Source: Nitrospirota bacterium (GTDB lineage: Bacteria > Nitrospirota > Nitrospiria > Nitrospirales > UBA8639). Taken from it: a stretch of 7,495 nucleotides of DNA. The stretch spans positions 1 to 7,495 of the forward strand of contig QIMB01000429.1 in assembly GCA_003233615.1 (NCBI GenBank), read 5' to 3'. Positions 1 through 6,652 of this stretch are shown here, in pieces. Every line of letters starts with the position of its first letter. Positions within the stretch are counted from its first letter, which is position 1. The notes below the pieces were generated by a model that saw only the letters and a list, made by a program, of their open reading frames with translations, was not told the origin of the DNA and ran no database searches. The position numbers and the translations under genes were made by a program.

Positions 1-303
1 TTTGGTATTCAATATTGGAATACCTCGGATGTCGCCGAAGTGGGAGATCCACCAGGCCGGGCTTCCGATGATCGCATTCAAACATTGCCAGATCCATTGG
101 TGTCCTGCTGTGCGTGGGGCTATCAGGGTGGAACCGAAAAGAACAACCCGTATTCTGGCTGGTACACACCGCAAACTACGGTGAGGTTAGAGGTTAAAGA
201 CAAAGCTCTCATGGACCAAATGACCAAGGCTGCTCAAGATTTAGTGGCCATGGAAGTGCAAGTGAGTGGGCATACGGTCACCAGTTTTAAGATCTTAAAC
301 TAA
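1..303 (+). CDS. C-terminal part of an unrecognised protein (5' end outside window)
   Basis: Frame 1 is open from the first base to a TAA at 301-303 and gives the last 100 residues of a longer protein. I do not recognise the family. The visible part is rich in Gly, Pro, Asp and aromatic residues in its first half (Trp6, Trp39, Trp54, several Tyr) and has a Cys-Cys pair at visible residues 36-37 (motif PLVSCCAWGYQGG). The second half, about residues 58-100, alternates hydrophobic and polar residues (TVRLEVKD, AMEVQVSGHTVTSFKIL), which suggests a beta-rich domain with one short helix. There is no membrane segment in the part seen. The next gene starts 60 bases downstream on the same strand with no terminator between them, so the two are probably co-transcribed. 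Because that neighbour is exported, this protein may be too, but its own N-terminus is missing. The reading frame is secure; the function is unknown. Confidence 0.75.
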   Translation, partial: FGIQYWNTSDVAEVGDPPGRASDDRIQTLPDPLVSCCAWGYQGGTEKNNPYSGWYTPQTTVRLEVKDKALMDQMTKAAQDLVAMEVQVSGHTVTSFKILN

Positions 304-348
304 AGAAAAGTTTTACTCATTCATATATGACAGACAACTTTCTAGTTG

Positions 349-355
349 AGGAGGG
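349..355 (+). promoter_or_regulatory. Shine-Dalgarno site setting the start of the exported protein gene
   Basis: AGGAGGG lies 8 bases before the ATG at 364. It fixes the start at 364, not at the TTG at 346 (which precedes the SD) or the in-frame ATG at 379. The ATG at 364 also gives the best signal peptide. Confidence 0.8.
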
Positions 356-363
356 AAGCCATT

Positions 364-993
364 ATGAAAGGTGCTAAGATGAAAGGATGGGCCCTTGTCG
401 GAGCCATGGCGCTCGTAGGCACAATGGCCACCAGTGCATTGGCAATCGAGGCCTTCCAAGAACGTTTTGAGTGGGGTGATCTGAGCAAGCCTACGACGCT
501 TCGTGGCCGGGTTGCGGTAGCTGATCCTTATGATAAAGCCGTCTGGGTCAACGTGGCTGTATTCGGTGGAAATGCCGAAAGTGGATATTACTGGCAAAAG
601 TATTTCCCTGGCAAGAATGTCAAAATGTATGCAGCAGATGATAAAGTGATGGCGGTGTTAAGTGCTGCAGGGAAAAGTTCGCACAGCCAGGCTGTCATGA
701 CTGGAACAAAGCCGTCAAAGTACGGTATGGTTGAAATCGTGGTTCAAGAAAAGGAACAAAACAAGCGCATCATTCTTTCAGCGAAAGCGGTGGATGATGT
801 TGCAGGAACTCCTGCGAAACCGCGAAGCATTCATGCCTTGCGGACGATGAGTCCAGATGGAGCGATTGCTGATGAGAGTTGGCCACAAAACCGGAAGATG
901 CAATTTGATGTAATGATTCCCGGTGGTCCAACTATTTCTGGTGTGATTCCTTATTCTGATCAAGGTCTTGGAGTCTGGGATCCAGAAAAATAG
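364..993 (+). CDS. exported protein of unknown function, 209 aa
   Basis: Complete gene from ATG 364 to TAG 991-993. The N-terminus is a typical Sec signal peptide: Lys at residues 2, 5 and 7, a hydrophobic stretch from about residue 9 to 22 (WALVGAMALVGTM), and a signal peptidase I site after Ala27 (SALA/IEAF). The mature protein is about 182 residues and should be periplasmic or secreted. It has no Cys, no lipobox, no haem-binding CxxCH and no further membrane segment. It contains several aromatic residues (FEWGD, VWVNV, SGYYWQKYFPG) and beta-like stretches (GMVEIVVQEKE, KRIILSAKAV), and it ends in a Gly/Pro-rich tail with WDPEK at the C-terminus. I do not recognise the family and give no function. 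The gene follows another + strand gene by 60 bases and ends 28 bases before a strong terminator, so it is the last gene of its transcript. A good SD supports translation. Existence of the gene is confident; its role is unknown. Confidence 0.88.
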   Translation: MKGAKMKGWALVGAMALVGTMATSALAIEAFQERFEWGDLSKPTTLRGRVAVADPYDKAVWVNVAVFGGNAESGYYWQKYFPGKNVKMYAADDKVMAVLSAAGKSSHSQAVMTGTKPSKYGMVEIVVQEKEQNKRIILSAKAVDDVAGTPAKPRSIHALRTMSPDGAIADESWPQNRKMQFDVMIPGGPTISGVIPYSDQGLGVWDPEK

Positions 994-1021
994 ATTCGCT
1001 GTAAGTTATAAAGTTTCTAGA

Positions 1022-1057
1022 GAAAGGCCTGCGTGTTACGCAGGCCTTTCTTTTTTT
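1022..1057 (+). terminator. strong Rho-independent terminator, overlapping the mutS 3' end
   Basis: GAAAGGCCTGCG (1022-1033) and CGCAGGCCTTTC (1039-1050) form a perfect 12-bp stem, extendable by a T-A pair to a 3-base loop, followed by seven T (1051-1057). The orientation ends the + strand transcript of the exported protein gene. On the - strand the hairpin is not followed by a T-run, so it is at best a weak terminator for mutS. The mutS stop codon (1036-1038) is inside the loop region. Confidence 0.93.
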
Positions 1058-3708
1058 GTGGCCAAGTCTTCATCCAAGCGGGCCTTAAAATCAGCTAAGC
1101 GATTCAGAGCTTCAAGCGGGGTCATGGAAAATAAGTCGATTTGTTTCACCTCTTCCAAGATGATATGAGGTTGAGGGGAAAGGATATCAGGTGGGGCAGG
1201 ATCAGTATCTTGGTTAGCTGAGTCCAAGAGATTTGGACTAGCTTGGTCTTGCTCGAGTTGTTCAAGAATGTTTTTCGCACGGTCAAGCACGGGTAAGGGA
1301 ATTCCTGCCAGTTTTGCGACATGGATACCATAACTTCGATCTGCTTTTCCAAGAATAATTTTCCTGAGAAATAAGACATCGTTTCCTTTTTCCTGTACGA
1401 GGACGGTGTAATTTTTAATTCCCTCTCGCTGAGACTCTAATTGAGTCATTTCGTGGTAATGTGTGGCAAACAGCGTCCTCGCTCCAAGATTTTCCCGATC
1501 TAATATATATTCTACTAAAGCCCAGGCGATGCTTAAACCGTCATAGGTGCTGGTTCCTCTTCCCACCTCATCTAACAACAGCAAACTTCTTGAAGTGGCG
1601 GAAAGAAGAATGTTGGCTGTTTCACGCATTTCCACCATGAACGTGCTTTGTCCCGCACTCAGATCATCGGCGGCTCCTACTCTCGTGAAAATCCGATCAA
1701 CTAAGCCAATTCGTGCGGAGTCTGCTGGCACAAAGCTTCCCATTTGTGCCATGAGGACTATCAGTGCGACTTGTCGGAGATAGGTGCTTTTCCCTGCCAT
1801 ATTAGGGCCCGTAATGAGGAGGAGCCGGTTGGTATCCAAATCAAGGTTTGTGTCATTGGCAATAAAGCCTTCTGCATTTTGAATAATTTCAATGATCGGA
1901 TGACGTCCTTCGGTAATCTGAATTGTCCCGCCTTCATAGACTGTGGGCTGGACATAACGGTTGAGAGCGGCGGTTTCCGCCAAACTGCTCAAGACGTCTA
2001 GGGTCGCAAGTTGCTGCGCCATGTTCTGAACTCTTGTCGTCGCAGTAGCCACACGGCTGCGCAGAACCACGAAGAGCTCAAATTCCATATGTTTCATTTT
2101 CTGGTCGGCGGTGGTAAGACGGCCTTCGAGTTCCTGGAGTTCGTCAGTGGTATAGCGTTCAGCATTGACCAGTGTCTGTTTTCGGTGATAATCGTGTGGC
2201 ACACGAGAGGCATTGGCTTTGGTGACTTCTATGTAGTAGCCAAAGACGTGATTGAATTTCACCTTGAGCGTCTCAATTCCTGTTTTTGTGCGTTCCCGTG
2301 TTTCCATTTCCGCTAATAACCGTGTGCCTTCTTTGGTAAGAATATGCAGTTCATCAAGCGCGTCGTTCACTCCTGCACGAATGATCCCTCCCTCCTTGCC
2401 CGAGAGCGGAGGGTTCTCCATGATCGATTCTGCAATCCAGGACGATACGTCTTGGAGTGCATCCCAATCGGCATACATGGTTTGCAGGATGTTGGATTGA
2501 AAGGAGACCAAAATTTGCTGAAGCCTCGGTAAGTTTTCTAACGAATGGACAAGGTTGATAAGGTCGCGAGGATTGGCCACTCCTAACACTATGCGGCTAT
2601 TCAGGCGTTCGAGATCTTTGATGGCTTTCAGATGTCCTCGAATTGACATCCGATCCCCCACCTGATTGACCAATTCCTTGACGGCGTCTTGCCTGTCCTG
2701 AATAACCGACAGTTGCGTGAGAGGACGAACGATCCACTGACGCAATAATCGAGTGCCCATTGGGGTGAAGGTTCGGTCCATAGTGGTGAACAAGGTGGGA
2801 CTGTGACGGAGCTCGGAGGCCGGTTTAAGGATTTCTAAATTTCGCAATGTGGACTGGTCTAATTGCATTTCTTGTTCAAGTAGGCGAATCCATGGTCGGC
2901 GTAAATGTGCATGAACGACGGTCGGTTGCGTGTCGGCAAGATAGTGCAGAAGCCCGCCGCTGGCTTGGTAGCCGACCGTCAGTCCAGAGAGTTCCAGCTC
3001 ATGGATATCGGCAATGCCAAACGTCTTGGTCAGTATGTGTTTGCTCACCTCTAAGTCAAAGCTATGGATGTCACGAGGCACCACACGAGTGATCCCTAAT
3101 GTGTGGAAACGTTCGGAAAATTCTTCATGGACCGCAATGGGGCAGATCACTTCTTTGGGTTCGATACGAACCAGCTCATCGAGAAACATATGCAACGATT
3201 CTTCTTGCGGAGCTTCAGAAATCCAAAATTCCCCAGTTGAAAGATCCAATGTTGCCAAGCCTATCCGGCGTTTAGATATCGAATGATCGGGGCCACGCTC
3301 TGGCGAGAAAAAGATAGAAGAAATATAATTGGCTTCACGAGCGGGGAGGAGTTCGTGGTCATAGAGCGTTCCGGGAGTGTAGACTCGAACGACTTCTCGT
3401 CGTACCAGTCCTTTCGCCATTTTTGGGTCCTCAACTTGTTCACACAGAGCAACGATTTTCCCGCATTTAAGGAGTTTTGCGATATATCCAGTGGCGGTGT
3501 GCTGGGGTACCCCACAAAGAGGAATGGACGTGCCTTTGGCTTTTCCACGTGCCGTCAGCACAATTCCTAAGAGGCTGGAGGCTTCTTCGGCGTCTTCAAA
3601 AAACATTTCATAAAAATCGCCAACACGAAAAAAAACGATGGCGTCTGGATGTTGCGCTTTGACGCTTCGAAATTGCCGCATGAGCGGGGAGAGTTCTTGA
3701 TTGTTCAT
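1036..3708 (-). CDS. mutS: DNA mismatch repair protein MutS
   Basis: MutS recognises base mismatches and small loops in newly replicated DNA and, as an ATP-driven sliding clamp, recruits MutL. The 890-residue length is normal for the full MutS1 type. The mismatch-reading motif GDFYEMF has Phe32 and Glu34 in the F-x-E positions. The connector and core follow, with FGYYIEVTKAN at about 489-499. The C-terminal ATPase has Walker A GPNMAGKST at 634-642, the SAGQSTFMVEM segment at 684-694, Walker B LLLLDEVGRGT at 709-719 and the ATHYHE motif near 748-753. The SYGIHVAKLAGIP dimerisation region starts near 792. After a Pro/Asp/Gln-rich linker (about 820-850) comes QIDLF at 856-860, a good match to the beta-clamp-binding consensus. 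The start at 3708 was chosen because MNNQELSPLMRQF fits the family N-terminus; the longer frame to 3777 would overlap tsaE. The SD is weak (GGA about 10 bases upstream). It is the last gene of the pdxJ-nnr-tsaE-mutS cluster, 28 bases after tsaE. Confidence 0.98.
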   Translation of the reverse strand: MNNQELSPLMRQFRSVKAQHPDAIVFFRVGDFYEMFFEDAEEASSLLGIVLTARGKAKGTSIPLCGVPQHTATGYIAKLLKCGKIVALCEQVEDPKMAKGLVRREVVRVYTPGTLYDHELLPAREANYISSIFFSPERGPDHSISKRRIGLATLDLSTGEFWISEAPQEESLHMFLDELVRIEPKEVICPIAVHEEFSERFHTLGITRVVPRDIHSFDLEVSKHILTKTFGIADIHELELSGLTVGYQASGGLLHYLADTQPTVVHAHLRRPWIRLLEQEMQLDQSTLRNLEILKPASELRHSPTLFTTMDRTFTPMGTRLLRQWIVRPLTQLSVIQDRQDAVKELVNQVGDRMSIRGHLKAIKDLERLNSRIVLGVANPRDLINLVHSLENLPRLQQILVSFQSNILQTMYADWDALQDVSSWIAESIMENPPLSGKEGGIIRAGVNDALDELHILTKEGTRLLAEMETRERTKTGIETLKVKFNHVFGYYIEVTKANASRVPHDYHRKQTLVNAERYTTDELQELEGRLTTADQKMKHMEFELFVVLRSRVATATTRVQNMAQQLATLDVLSSLAETAALNRYVQPTVYEGGTIQITEGRHPIIEIIQNAEGFIANDTNLDLDTNRLLLITGPNMAGKSTYLRQVALIVLMAQMGSFVPADSARIGLVDRIFTRVGAADDLSAGQSTFMVEMRETANILLSATSRSLLLLDEVGRGTSTYDGLSIAWALVEYILDRENLGARTLFATHYHEMTQLESQREGIKNYTVLVQEKGNDVLFLRKIILGKADRSYGIHVAKLAGIPLPVLDRAKNILEQLEQDQASPNLLDSANQDTDPAPPDILSPQPHIILEEVKQIDLFSMTPLEALNRLADFKARLDEDLATKKERPA

Positions 3709-3736
3709 AAAGCGTAATTCCAGAATGAGGGGTCCA

Positions 3737-4207
3737 TTAGTCGGTACTTGCTTGGCCCATGGCACCATGGAGGGCATTCACAATACTGGTGGTTCTTGGT
3801 CCTGTTGCGCGTATAGTTATATGTCGGGATGTCTCGGTATCGCCGTGTTGTAGTTGAATAGCTAGATAATCCGAAGGAAGAATCTGAAGGAGTCGATCAG
3901 CCCATTCAATAATGACAATATTCTGGTGAGTAAAATAGTCTTCCAGCCCTAATTGAAGAATAGCCAATGGATGTTCAAGACGATAGAGGTCAACATGAAT
4001 GATCGGGATCGTACAATCATATGCTTGAATAAGAGTAAACGTCGGGCTGCTCACATGCCCAGTCTTGATATCTAAGCCACAAGCAATCCCTCGAGTAATA
4101 AGAGTTTTCCCAACACCCAATTCGCCGATTAAGGCGAGGACATCTCCCCCCTTGAGGGTATGGCTCAGGCGTTCACCAAAGGCAACTGTTTTCTCGGCTG
4201 AATCCAA
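3737..4207 (-). CDS. tsaE: tRNA t6A biosynthesis ATPase TsaE (start uncertain)
   Basis: TsaE is the small P-loop ATPase that works with TsaB and TsaD to attach threonylcarbamoyl to A37 of ANN-decoding tRNAs in the cytoplasm. Visible family marks, counted from the TTG at 4207: Walker A GELGVGKT (residues 28-35), SSPTFTLIQAY (about 53-63), HVDLYRL (71-77) and the IIEWADR motif (about 99-105). The stop is TAA at 3737-3739. The start is the problem. No ATG, GTG or TTG occurs in frame between the nnr stop and the TTG at 4207, which gives 156 residues but has no SD. The segment just upstream (DSFTREL) looks like the usual first beta strand of the family, which this start would cut off. A strong SD (4274-4279) is instead 6 bases before an in-frame ATC at 4265-4267, which would give 176 residues. 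An in-frame GTG at 4423 would overlap nnr by about 140 bases. The identity of the gene is secure; the 5' end is not. Confidence 0.93.
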   Translation of the reverse strand: MDSAEKTVAFGERLSHTLKGGDVLALIGELGVGKTLITRGIACGLDIKTGHVSSPTFTLIQAYDCTIPIIHVDLYRLEHPLAILQLGLEDYFTHQNIVIIEWADRLLQILPSDYLAIQLQHGDTETSRHITIRATGPRTTSIVNALHGAMGQASTD

Positions 4208-4273
4208 TTCGCGTGTAAAAGAATCGAGATCGGATGAAGACGATCCGGGAGAAGGAGAGTCTAAGATGGCAGG

Positions 4274-4279
4274 TCCTCC
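4274..4279 (-). promoter_or_regulatory. Shine-Dalgarno-like site at the nnr/tsaE junction
   Basis: The - strand reads GGAGGA directly after the nnr stop (TAA at 4284-4282), with an ATG (4281-4279) overlapping its first base. That ATG opens only a six-codon frame (MEDLPS then TAG), out of frame with tsaE. The SD is spaced 6 bases from an in-frame ATC at 4267, so it could drive tsaE from a rare start codon, or the six-codon frame could be coupled to it. Confidence 0.5.
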
Positions 4280-4281
4280 AT

Positions 4282-5874
4282 TTACCAGGATAGTGTCTTG
4301 GTGAGAGCCTGGGGTATGGCTGAGATCAGATCGCTTGCGATCAAACCTGGTTCGCCCATGGTTCTGGCGGCGAAGTCGCCCGCTAACCCATGTAGATAGA
4401 CCCCGGCTTGAGCCGCATCCCACGCGGTCAAACCTTGCGCTAACAATCCCGTAATCATGCCTGTCAACACATCCCCCATTCCGGCTGATGCCATTCCCGG
4501 GTTTCCCGTTGGGCAAATGGCAATGTGACCTTCAGGGTGAGCAATGACTGTGTTGGCACCTTTTAAGACGAGAATAACCTGATGTTTGGCAGCAAATGCT
4601 CTGGCTACTCCGATCCGATCGTTATTGATGATTTTAGTTGAGGTGCCTGGGAGTAGTCTTGCCATTTCCCCGGGGTGCGGGGTCAATACAGGGGGTTGTT
4701 TCATATTTGAGAAAACATGTAGATGGGATTTCAAATTAGTGAGGGCATCGGCATCCAATACACAGGGTGCTGTGAGTTGTGGCAGCAGGTCAGACAACAG
4801 CTCTGTTGTTGAAGAGGAAATGCCTGTTCCGGGACCAAAGGCCAGAGCTGATTTATCTTGACAGAAATGTAGCAAGGCAGAGCCAGCCTCCATCCCCAAT
4901 AAGTATTCCGGTGTTTCCGGTAAGGCTAGAGTCATGACCTCAAGAAGCTTGGACTCCACAATGGGCATGACTGTTTGAGGAGCCGCGACGGTGACGAGGC
5001 CAGCTCCGATTCTGAGTGCTCCCTGTGCTGCGAGCACTGGCGCACCGGATTTTCCTGGAGATCCAGCGATAATGCCTGCATGTCCGAATGTGCCTTTATG
5101 AGAAGACGCACGTCGTGGAGGGATCAAGGAGCAAACATATTGCTGTGTTAAGAGTCGAGTGTGAGGATTGATGGTTTCCAGAAATTCATAGGGTATACCG
5201 ATATCGACTATTTCAATGCGTCCAACCTGATCAATTGCGCTTCCGACATAGAGCCCGATTTTCGGGAAACCGAATGTCACGGTCAGGTCTGCTGTGACAG
5301 CTGAACCCAATATAGCCCCCGTTTTGCTATCCAACCCCGAAGGGATGTCCACGGCTACTGTATAGGCGCGGGAGTCATTTATTGTGTGAATAACTGCAAG
5401 GTAGGGTGTGTGCAACGAGGACGAAAGACCTGTGCCTAGAAGGGCATCAATGATGACATGGGAATTCTTCGTCAAAGACTTAAATTTATCCTGATGAGGG
5501 AGCACGAGGATTTGAGACGGTTTTGACTTTTTTTTGAAGCGGCGATACATTGTTTTGGCATCTGTACTGAGTTCCTGATAAGGCGCCATCAGCATCACCG
5601 TCACATGGGCCCCCTTCCCCTGCAAGAGCCTGGCGACCACCAAGCCATCACCGCCATTATTCCCTTTCCCGCAACAGACGAGGATCTTCTTTCCTTTTGG
5701 AGAGCCATAGTGCTGAAGAAGATAAGTGACCACACCAGCTCCGGCCTGTTCCATTAAAGTGGTCCCAGGAATGTTGGCTTCTTGAATCGTCCGACGATCC
5801 AGTTCTTGCATTTCTGTCGGGGTCACGAGCCACATGGCGGTCAGGGATGAAGGGGATGATTGGTGTGAAGGCAT
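4282..5874 (-). CDS. nnr: bifunctional NAD(P)HX epimerase / ADP-dependent NAD(P)HX dehydratase (YjeF type)
   Basis: This cytoplasmic enzyme repairs hydrated NADH and NADPH: the N-terminal half interconverts the S and R hydrates, and the C-terminal half dehydrates the S form using ADP. The 530 residues match the fused two-domain form. Epimerase domain, about 14-235: VTPTEMQELDRRT at 17-29, the cofactor loop CGKGNNGGDG at 68-77, DALLGTG at 143-149 and AVDIPSGLD at 174-182. Dehydratase domain, about 245-530: KGTFGHAGIIAGSPGKSGA at 260-278, AFGPGTG at 345-351, VLDADALT near 372-379, LTPHPGEMARL at 397-407, VLKGANTVIA at 436-445 and NPGMASAGMGDVLTG at 458-472, with Asp468 as the expected catalytic base. 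Both halves look intact. The start at 5874 directly follows the pdxJ stop (TAG then ATG), which suggests coupled translation. The in-frame ATG at 5835 (MWLVTPTEM) is closer to the usual family N-terminus and remains possible; neither has a good SD. tsaE follows immediately downstream. Confidence 0.97.
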   Translation of the reverse strand: MPSHQSSPSSLTAMWLVTPTEMQELDRRTIQEANIPGTTLMEQAGAGVVTYLLQHYGSPKGKKILVCCGKGNNGGDGLVVARLLQGKGAHVTVMLMAPYQELSTDAKTMYRRFKKKSKPSQILVLPHQDKFKSLTKNSHVIIDALLGTGLSSSLHTPYLAVIHTINDSRAYTVAVDIPSGLDSKTGAILGSAVTADLTVTFGFPKIGLYVGSAIDQVGRIEIVDIGIPYEFLETINPHTRLLTQQYVCSLIPPRRASSHKGTFGHAGIIAGSPGKSGAPVLAAQGALRIGAGLVTVAAPQTVMPIVESKLLEVMTLALPETPEYLLGMEAGSALLHFCQDKSALAFGPGTGISSSTTELLSDLLPQLTAPCVLDADALTNLKSHLHVFSNMKQPPVLTPHPGEMARLLPGTSTKIINNDRIGVARAFAAKHQVILVLKGANTVIAHPEGHIAICPTGNPGMASAGMGDVLTGMITGLLAQGLTAWDAAQAGVYLHGLAGDFAARTMGEPGLIASDLISAIPQALTKTLSW

Positions 5875-6588
5875 CTATGTGAGGAGGGCTTTCATTTCTC
5901 GAATTGCACGTTCAAGGCCGACAAAGACGGCTCGAGCAATAATGCTATGACCAATATTGAATTCTTCTATTTCAGGAATCTTGGTCATCCGTTGGGCATT
6001 GTGATAGTTGAGCCCATGTCCTGCGCTGACACGCAGCCCTAACTTTGCGGCAAGCTTGGCGGCTTGAGCCAGAGCATCATATTCAGCATCGGCTTCTTGT
6101 TGCCGTTGAGTATTGGCGTAACGACCGGTATGGAGTTCGACAAAATCAGCGTTCACCTTATGGGCAGCTCGAATTTGTTGCACGTCAGGATCAATAAATA
6201 AACTAACAGGAATTCCCCCTTCATGCAGAAGATTCACCATGGATTGGATGCGCTCTCGGTGCTCGACAACATCCAGCCCGCCTTCTGTCGTCAGTTCTTG
6301 CCGACGTTCAGGAACGAGTGTTGCGATATCAGGTTTTACATGGAGGGCGATTTTAGCAATGGAATCCTCTGCGGCCATTTCCAAATTCAGTTGAATATGG
6401 ACTGTTTCCCGAAGAATCGTGAGATCGCGGTCTTGAATATGGCGCCGATCCTCTCTGAGGTGAACCACCAGACCTTCTGCCCCGGCCAGCTCTACGAGAG
6501 AGGCAGCCATGATAGGATCGGGTTCATGCCCTCCGCGAGCTTGCCTGAGAGTTGCAATATGATCCACGTTTACACCGAGGCGTGCCAT
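5875..6588 (-). CDS. pdxJ: pyridoxine 5'-phosphate synthase PdxJ
   Basis: PdxJ closes the ring in the DXP-dependent vitamin B6 pathway, joining 1-deoxy-D-xylulose 5-phosphate and 3-amino-2-oxopropyl phosphate to make pyridoxine 5'-phosphate in the cytoplasm. The 237-residue length is typical of this TIM-barrel family. Signature residues are visible: LGVNVDHIATLRQARGG at 4-20 (Asn7, Asp9, His10), HLREDRRHIQDRD at 43-55 with His43 as an expected catalytic residue, Glu70 in QLNLEMA, ELHTGRYA at 151-158, SAGHGLNYHN at 188-197 with His191, and the phosphate-binding FNIGHSIIARA at 210-220. The start at 6588 was chosen because MARLGVNVDH is the family N-terminus and AGGAGG lies just upstream; an upstream in-frame ATG at 6612 precedes that SD. 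It is the first gene of the leftward cluster. Its presence implies the E. coli-like B6 route and not the PdxS/PdxT route. The acpS gene often found next to it elsewhere is not here. Confidence 0.98.
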   Translation of the reverse strand: MARLGVNVDHIATLRQARGGHEPDPIMAASLVELAGAEGLVVHLREDRRHIQDRDLTILRETVHIQLNLEMAAEDSIAKIALHVKPDIATLVPERRQELTTEGGLDVVEHRERIQSMVNLLHEGGIPVSLFIDPDVQQIRAAHKVNADFVELHTGRYANTQRQQEADAEYDALAQAAKLAAKLGLRVSAGHGLNYHNAQRMTKIPEIEEFNIGHSIIARAVFVGLERAIREMKALLT

Positions 6589-6591
6589 AAA

Positions 6592-6621
6592 TCCTCCTAT
6601 TGAGAGAAGCATTGTGGAGGA
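6592..6621 (-). other. possible SD-masking hairpin in the pdxJ leader
   Basis: On the - strand TCCTCC (6621-6616) is perfectly complementary to GGAGGA (6597-6592), which contains most of the pdxJ SD, with an 18-base loop between. The stem is only 6 bp and does not extend at either end. With the predicted promoter the transcript would begin near 6617, at the edge of the upstream arm, so the hairpin would need a start a few bases further upstream. Seen as complementarity only; any regulatory role is inferred. Confidence 0.3.
6593..6598 (-). promoter_or_regulatory. Shine-Dalgarno site of pdxJ
   Basis: The - strand reads AGGAGG, then four bases (ATTT), then the ATG at 6588. The match is perfect though the spacing is short. 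It selects 6588 over the ATG at 6612 as the pdxJ start. Confidence 0.85.
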
Positions 6622-6623
6622 GC

Positions 6624-6652
6624 ATTATCGCAAATGGGAATATCTCCGGCAA
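6624..6652 (-). promoter_or_regulatory. predicted sigma70 promoter of the pdxJ-nnr-tsaE-mutS cluster
   Basis: Reading the - strand, TTGCCG (6652-6647) is separated by exactly 17 bases from GATAAT (6629-6624), which is preceded by TGC, an extended -10. Transcription would start near 6617, leaving a leader of about 29 bases before the pdxJ ATG. The -35 matches four of six consensus positions and the -10 five of six. No operator for a known regulator is recognised. Confidence 0.6.

Noticed and set aside
304..363. Promoter for the exported protein gene (TATATG at 324-329)
   Set aside because: No acceptable -35 lies at the right distance and the gene probably shares the upstream transcript.
1744..2500. 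Several + strand open frames of 80-100 codons opposite mutS
   Set aside because: They overlap conserved MutS coding sequence on the other strand, lack SD sites and are shadows.
3757..3770. Paired CCATGG sites separated by two bases
   Set aside because: They fall in the 3' end of the tsaE coding sequence and no operator or recombination context is visible.
3709..3777. Longer MutS start (23 extra residues)
   Set aside because: It would overlap the end of tsaE and the extra residues do not resemble MutS; the family N-terminus fits the ATG at 3708.
4285..4516. Long N-terminal extension of TsaE inside nnr
   Set aside because: It is the antiphase shadow of the conserved NnrD coding sequence, Arg/Gly-rich and unlike TsaE.
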